Below, piece by piece: positions 59,839 through 64,000 of a DNA stretch of 64,000 nucleotides. Position numbers and translations under genes: made by a program. The stretch's first letter is position 1, and each line of letters starts with the position of its first letter. Source of the stretch: Sphingomonas sp. S2M10 (GTDB lineage: Bacteria; Pseudomonadota; Alphaproteobacteria; Sphingomonadales; Sphingomonadaceae); contig NZ_JAAILI010000086.1 in NCBI RefSeq assembly GCF_012650175.1, positions 104,373-168,372 of the forward strand. The letters are read 5' to 3'. The notes below the pieces were generated by a model. The model worked only from the letters and a program-made list of their open reading frames with translations, was not told the DNA's origin and did not search any database.

Positions 59839-62382
59839 ATGACGTCCTCCCTGCCGATCCACGCGGTTTTGCCGGCGCTGCTCGATGCGCTGCGGGCGGG
59901 GAGCAACGCGGTGCTGGTCGCGCCGCCGGGGGCGGGCAAGACGACGGCGGTGGCCCCGGCGCTGCTCGGCGAGGCATGGTGCACCGGGGAAATCCTGCTG
60001 CTTTCCCCCCGCAGACTTGCGGCGCGGGCGGCGGCGGAGCGGATGGCGGCGTTGGCGGGGGAAAGCGTCGGCAAGACCTATGGCTACGCCACGCGGATGG
60101 ACAGCAAGCGCTCGGCGGCGACGCGGGTGACCGTCGTCACCGAGGGCATTTTCGTCAACCGTATCCAGTCCGATCCGGAGCTGGCCGGCGTCTCCGCGGT
60201 GCTGTTCGACGAAGTGCATGAGCGCAGCCTGGACAGCGATTTCGGGCTGGCGCTGGCGCTCGACGCGCAGGGTGCGCTGCGGCCCGACCTGCGGCTGGTC
60301 GCGATGTCGGCGACGCTCGACGGCAGCCGCTTCTCGGGGCTGATGGGCGATGCGCCGGTGGTGGAGAGCGAAGGCCGCAGCTTCCCGCTGACGCTGCGTC
60401 ATCTCGGCCGCGCGGCCGAGGCGCGGATCGAGGATTCGGTTGCGGCGGCGGTGCGCCAGGCGTTGCGGGAAGAGGAGGGGGGCATCCTCGCCTTCCTGCC
60501 CGGCGTGGCGGAGATCGAACGGACTGCTGAGCGGCTGGGCGACATCGGCGGCGCGGTGCTGCACCGGCTGCACGGCAGCCTGGAGCCCGCCGCCCAGCGC
60601 GCCGCGATCGCGCCCGATCCGGAGGGACGACGCAAGATCGTGCTGGCGACCTCGATCGCGGAGACCTCGCTGACGCTCGACGGCATCCGGGTGGTGGTCG
60701 ATTCGGGGCTGGCGCGACGGCCGCGCTACGATCGCGCGGCGGGGATGACGCGGCTGGTCACCGAACGGGCAAGCCAGGCGGCGGTGACCCAGCGCGCCGG
60801 GCGGGCGGCGCGGCAGGGGCCGGGGAGTGCCTATCGGCTGTGGGAAGAGGCGGCGACGGCGGGGCTGCCGCGCTTCGATCCGCCGGAGATTCTGGAAGCC
60901 GATCTGTCGGCGCTGATGCTCGATTGCGCGCTGTGGGGCGTGACCGATCCGCGCCAGCTCGCCTGGCTCGACTCGCCGCCCGAGGCTGCGATCGCCGAGG
61001 CGCGCACGCGGCTGGGGGCGCTGGAAGCGATCGACGCCGACGGGCGCCCCACCGACCACGGCAAGGCGATCGCCCGCCTGCCGCTGCCGCCGCGGCTGGG
61101 GCATATGCTGGTATGCGCCAGCGCGCGCGGGATGGCGCGGACGGCGGCGGAGGTCGCGGTGCTGCTCGGCGAGCGCGGGCTTGGCGGCAATGATGCGGAT
61201 CTGGAGCTGCGCCTGCGCCGATGGAAGGGCGAACGCGGCCAGCGCGCGGAGAATGGCCGCCGCCTGGCCGACCGTTGGAGCAAGCTGGTTCCCCCTCCCG
61301 CAAGCGGGAGGGGGCTAGGGGGTGGGCCCCCGCTCTCCAAGCGCGATTCCGGTGCGGATGCCGGGGGGCCACCCCCCGGCCCCCTCCCGCGCGCGGGCGG
61401 GGGAGCGCAGGGAGAAGACGTCGCCCTCTGCGTCGCACTCGCCTTCCCCGATCGCGTCGCGAAGCGCCGCGACGGCTCGGGCGAGACCTGGGCGTCGGTC
61501 GGCGGGCGCGGGTTCAAGCTGGACCCCACCTCGCCGCTCGCCCGCGCCGAGTGGCTCGCCGTGGCGGAGACGCAGGGCATGGCCGCCGGTGCGCGGATCC
61601 TCTCGGCCGCGCCGATCGACGCCGCCACGGTCGAATCGCTGTTCGCCGACCGAATCGAGACCCGCCGCACCGTCACCTTCGATCCAGCCACCGGCCGGAT
61701 CGGAGCGCTGCGCGAACGCCGCCTCGGCGCGATTCGCCTCTCCGGCGGCAGCGATTCGGGCGCGACACCGGCGGAAATCGAATCGGCGTTGCTGGAAGGC
61801 GTGCGCACCCATGGCCTCCACCTGCTCCCCTGGTCCGACACCGCGCAGGCGCTCCGCACCCGCGGCGCCTATGCCGGGATCGACGCGCTGGCCGACGAAG
61901 CCCTGCTCGCCACGCTCGATTACTGGCTGCCCGCCGCGCTGGAGGGCAAGCGAAGGCTCGACGCGATTCCGCCCGAATCGCTCACCCAGGCGCTGCAGAA
62001 CCTGCTCGGCTGGGATCGCCAGAAGGCGCTCGACCGGCTCGCCCCCGCGCGGTTCGAGACGCCCGCCGGCTCCTCCCACGCGATCGACTATGCCGCCGAG
62101 GCCGGCCCCACGGTGGAAGTCCGCGTCCAGGCACTGTTCGGCCTTGCCGAGCATCCGATGATCGGGGCGGGTGTCCCGCTGGTGCTCAGCCTCACCTCGC
62201 CCGCCGGCCGCCCGATCCAGACCACCCGCGACCTGCCGGGGTTCTGGAAGGGCAGCTGGGAAGCGGTGGCCAAGGAAATGCGCGGCCGCTATCCGCGCCA
62301 TCCCTGGCCCGAGGACCCGGCCGCGGCCTCCGCAACGCTACGGACGAAAAACGCTGATGCAAGGGCGCGCGGGGCGCGCTAA
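59839..62382 (+). CDS. hrpB: ATP-dependent helicase HrpB, with a repeat inserted in frame
   Basis: An 847-residue DExH helicase. Walker A is APPGAGKTT (28-36), Walker B VLFDEVHERSLDSD, motif III AMSATLDG, motif VI TQRAGRAARQGPGSAYRLW. The C-terminal HrpB domain contains LAFPDRVAKRRDG and FWKGSWEAVAKEMRGRYPRHPW. Residues about 485-522 (PPPASGRGLGGG ... PLPRAGGG) come from a palindromic repeat in the linker before that C-terminal domain. The role of HrpB in most bacteria is unclear (mRNA processing in E. coli HrpA relatives). A complex I subunit gene follows 11 bases later. Confidence 0.93.
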   Translation: MTSSLPIHAVLPALLDALRAGSNAVLVAPPGAGKTTAVAPALLGEAWCTGEILLLSPRRLAARAAAERMAALAGESVGKTYGYATRMDSKRSAATRVTVVTEGIFVNRIQSDPELAGVSAVLFDEVHERSLDSDFGLALALDAQGALRPDLRLVAMSATLDGSRFSGLMGDAPVVESEGRSFPLTLRHLGRAAEARIEDSVAAAVRQALREEEGGILAFLPGVAEIERTAERLGDIGGAVLHRLHGSLEPAAQRAAIAPDPEGRRKIVLATSIAETSLTLDGIRVVVDSGLARRPRYDRAAGMTRLVTERASQAAVTQRAGRAARQGPGSAYRLWEEAATAGLPRFDPPEILEADLSALMLDCALWGVTDPRQLAWLDSPPEAAIAEARTRLGALEAIDADGRPTDHGKAIARLPLPPRLGHMLVCASARGMARTAAEVAVLLGERGLGGNDADLELRLRRWKGERGQRAENGRRLADRWSKLVPPPASGRGLGGGPPLSKRDSGADAGGPPPGPLPRAGGGAQGEDVALCVALAFPDRVAKRRDGSGETWASVGGRGFKLDPTSPLARAEWLAVAETQGMAAGARILSAAPIDAATVESLFADRIETRRTVTFDPATGRIGALRERRLGAIRLSGGSDSGATPAEIESALLEGVRTHGLHLLPWSDTAQALRTRGAYAGIDALADEALLATLDYWLPAALEGKRRLDAIPPESLTQALQNLLGWDRQKALDRLAPARFETPAGSSHAIDYAAEAGPTVEVRVQALFGLAEHPMIGAGVPLVLSLTSPAGRPIQTTRDLPGFWKGSWEAVAKEMRGRYPRHPWPEDPAAASATLRTKNADARARGAR
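61291..61404. repeat. 114-bp GC-rich palindromic repeat inside hrpB
   Basis: It begins with CCCCCTCCCGCAAGCGGGAG, a hairpin followed by GGGG, and ends with the related CCCCCTCCCGCGCGCGGGCG. Its length (38 codons) keeps the frame. The CCCTCCCG/CGGGAGGG module is shared with the 5.1 kb element. Confidence 0.8.
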
Positions 62383-62393
62383 AGGGTGGCGCC

Positions 62394-62675
62394 ATGAAGT
62401 CCGCTCGCATTTATCAGCGCGTCAAGAACGCGATGCAGTCCGGCCGCGCCCGGACCGACAACTGGGTCCTCGAGTTCGAGCCGCACACGCCGCAGCGGCC
62501 CGATCCGCTGACCGGCTGGGCCGGCGGCGGCGAGACCGCCAACCAGGTCCGCATCGCCTTCCCGACGCTGGAAGCGGCCAAGGACTATGCCGAGCGCGAA
62601 GGCTATGCCTATCACGTCGTGCCGGCGCCGCAGCGCAAACTCAAGCTGCAGGCCTACGCCGACAATTTCCGCTGA
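62394..62675 (+). CDS. NADH dehydrogenase (complex I) accessory subunit, NDUFS4 type
   Basis: A 93-residue protein of the ETC complex I subunit family, with MKSARIYQRVKNAMQSGRAR, WVLEFEPHTPQRPDPLTGWAG and AKDYAEREGYAYHVVPAPQ. In alphaproteobacteria and mitochondria this subunit stabilises the peripheral arm of respiratory complex I. The start is 11 bases after hrpB, so the two are probably co-transcribed. The C-terminus AYADNFR is characteristic. Confidence 0.92.
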   Translation: MKSARIYQRVKNAMQSGRARTDNWVLEFEPHTPQRPDPLTGWAGGGETANQVRIAFPTLEAAKDYAEREGYAYHVVPAPQRKLKLQAYADNFR

Positions 62676-62734
62676 TCGCGGGTGCTTCCTCTGCCAGGAG
62701 GCGACGGGGCACCGAGACAGCGACGTAATATTCG

Positions 62735-62832
62735 CGGTCATCCCCGCGCAGGCGGGGATCCATTTGCCAGGACGGTTCGGATGGAGCCGTAACGAATCTA
62801 CCAATGGATCCCCGCCTTCGCGGGGATGACCG
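62735..62832. repeat. 98-bp dispersed palindromic repeat, second copy
   Basis: Arms 62735-62764 and 62803-62832 are inverted, with one mismatch in the right arm (CCTTCG versus CCTGCG). They match the arms of the GH13-embedded copy at 55118-55216; only the ~38-base centre differs. It lies between convergent genes. Nothing else is seen in the 206-base gap. Confidence 0.9.
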
Positions 62833-62881
62833 GTGTGTTGGCTTATCTGACGGCGTTGTTGCTGATCCGTAGAAGCTTGTC

Positions 62882-63409
62882 TCAGCCGCGCCCGAGCAGC
62901 GCGCCGCTGAGCAGCAGCAGCATCTTCACGTCCACACCCATGCCCTGCGCGCGGCAATCGGCGATGAACGCGGGGAGCTCGGCCATCGGCACATGGTGGA
63001 CGTTGATGTCCTCGCCATCGACGCCGCCGCCGTCGCCGATCCGGGTCAGGCCGTGCGCGCGCACCAGCGTGAAGCTCTCGCTGACCATGCCGGGCGAGGC
63101 GAAATACTCGCCGAGTTCCTCGACGCGCTCGCAGGCATAGCCCGCTTCTTCCTCCAGCTCGCGGCGCGCGGCGGCTTCGATCGTGTCGCCTTCTTCCGTG
63201 TCCCCCACCAGCCCGGCGGGGAGCTCGATCGAGCGCCGGCCCATCGGCACGCGATACTGGTCGACCAGGATCACCCGGTCCTCCGCGTCGATCGCGACGA
63301 TCACCACGGCGCGGATGCCGCGGGCGCGGGCGACATATTCCCATTTGCCCTGGCGGCGCACGGTGATCCACTTGCCCGCCCAGGGGGTCTCGATCGGTTC
63401 GTCGGTCAT
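62882..63409 (-). CDS. Nudix hydrolase, ADP-ribose pyrophosphatase-like
   Basis: A 175-residue enzyme hydrolysing a nucleoside diphosphate linked to another moiety. The Nudix box is GDTEEGDTIEAAARRELEEEAG, read here in two overlapping pieces; the metal-binding RELEEE core is intact, but the first Glu of the box (the GE position) is Asp. SIELPAGLVGD and VILVDQYRVPMG fit the ADP-ribose subgroup. It starts at an ATG at 63409, just after the TPM gene stop (63420). Confidence 0.85.
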   Translation of the reverse strand: MTDEPIETPWAGKWITVRRQGKWEYVARARGIRAVVIVAIDAEDRVILVDQYRVPMGRRSIELPAGLVGDTEEGDTIEAAARRELEEEAGYACERVEELGEYFASPGMVSESFTLVRAHGLTRIGDGGGVDGEDINVHHVPMAELPAFIADCRAQGMGVDVKMLLLLSGALLGRG

Positions 63410-63419
63410 GGGAAAGGCC

Positions 63420-64000
63420 TTAGAGCTCGATCAGCCGATCGGGAAGCTCGTTCACGTCGTCCGCGGCGCGCGGGAAATGTTCGGCCAGCACGGCGCCGAT
63501 CTGCGCCACCGCCGCCGCCATCCCATCGGCGACGCGGCCCTCGCGCACCTCGGCGAGCAACGCCGCCATCGCCGCACCCCATACTTCGGGGGTGACGCGC
63601 GAATGGATCGCCGAGTCGGCGAGGATCTCCGCGCGGTGCTCGGCGAGGCTGAGGTAGAGCAGCACGCCCGTCGATCCGGTCGTGCGCTTCTCGGCCGCGG
63701 TGCGGAACAGCGCCAGCGCGCGAGCATGGACCCGCCGCGTCTTGATAGAACCCGGCGTCAGGGCGATCCGCAGCGCGTCCTTGGCTAGCGCGACGCGGAC
63801 GACCAGAAAGCTGAGCGCGGTCACCGCCAGCGCGGCGGTGAGATACCAGTGCGCCGGCACGGTCTGCGCCCAGGGATCGATCATCCGGCTGTGCAGCCAC
63901 TCGATCGGCGCGGGCTGCCAGGCGAGCAGCGCCAGCACCAGCAGCATCGCGAGCACCGCCCAGTGCAGCGCGACATCGGCATAATCGTCCGAGCGGCGGG
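63420..64000 (-). CDS. TPM-domain protein, 5' end outside window
   Basis: The minus-strand frame is open to the right edge (it reads RRSDDYADVALHWAVLAML at the edge), so the gene is truncated by the window. The visible 190-odd residues have two hydrophobic segments (AVLAMLLVLALLAWQP; WYLTAALAVTALSFLVV) and a conserved C-terminal region (GVLLYLSLAEHRAEILADSA; VADGMAAAVAQIGAVLAEHF). This is the TPM/TLP18.3-type family often found in pairs with repair or phosphatase roles in phototrophs. Function is unknown here. Confidence 0.75.
   Translation of the reverse strand, partial: RRSDDYADVALHWAVLAMLLVLALLAWQPAPIEWLHSRMIDPWAQTVPAHWYLTAALAVTALSFLVVRVALAKDALRIALTPGSIKTRRVHARALALFRTAAEKRTTGSTGVLLYLSLAEHRAEILADSAIHSRVTPEVWGAAMAALLAEVREGRVADGMAAAVAQIGAVLAEHFPRAADDVNELPDRLIEL

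Overview
The window is about 64 kb of high-GC DNA, roughly two-thirds G+C by eye. It looks like the chromosome of a Sphingomonas-type alphaproteobacterium. The pointers are the order cpoB-tilS-ftsH, a TonB receptor/tryptophan halogenase/SapC/cupin group, an NDUFS4-type complex I subunit gene, a match to the EcfG general-stress promoter pattern, and several families of GC-rich palindromic repeats. All assignments come from reading the sequence; no database search was run.

Layout. 1-5.0 kb is core envelope and housekeeping: the end of a RodZ-like gene, cpoB, tilS, ftsH and a small exported protein. 5.0-6.6 kb is a stress patch: a small hydrophilic protein behind a GSR-type promoter, and a manganese catalase. 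6.6-31.1 kb is a capsule/exopolysaccharide locus. It holds an FrhB-like reductase and a polysaccharide pyruvyl transferase, with a 13-codon leader ORF before the latter; a two-domain GT2; a DUF5672 protein; the Kdo genes kdsB, kdsD/kpsF and kdsA; the ABC exporter kpsE-kpsM-kpsT; a glycosyltransferase; a WcbI-GSCFA fusion; a ~1,511-residue sulfotransferase/coiled-coil/degenerate-glycosyltransferase protein; two further glycosyltransferases; a sugar epimerase; and a Wza/KpsD-type outer-membrane lipoprotein. This is the gene set expected for a Kdo-linked, ABC-exported (group 2-like) capsule, but KpsC and KpsS are not in the window.

31.2-43.3 kb is a polysaccharide-utilisation locus. One strand carries TonB receptor, flavin-dependent halogenase, SASA-type acetylesterase, GH9 glycosidase and an alpha/beta-hydrolase esterase; the other carries SapC and a JmjC-like cupin protein. 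A LacI-type palindrome lies between the two arms. 43.3-44.3 kb is a decayed island scar: broken IS5-type transposase and tyrosine integrase fragments beside an intact tRNA-Ser(GGA).

44.4-49.6 kb holds a cyclophilin, an Mla-type lipid transport operon with a STAS-MlaE fusion, and a HAD phosphatase. 49.6-54.0 kb holds two overlapping hybrid sensor kinases, the first with a canonical blue-light LOV domain. 54.0-58.1 kb is a GH130/GH13/GT4 carbohydrate operon. 58.1-64.0 kb holds chorismate mutase, polyprenyl diphosphate synthase, a small acidic protein, hrpB, the complex I subunit, a Nudix hydrolase and a truncated TPM-domain protein.

The most unusual points are: composite proteins in the capsule locus; palindromic repeats of two families inserted in frame in two enzymes (GH13 and HrpB); hairpins or leader ORFs placed over ribosome-binding sites; a blue-light kinase next to a PAS/GAF kinase with no separate response regulator; and a halogenase inside a glycan-utilisation operon.
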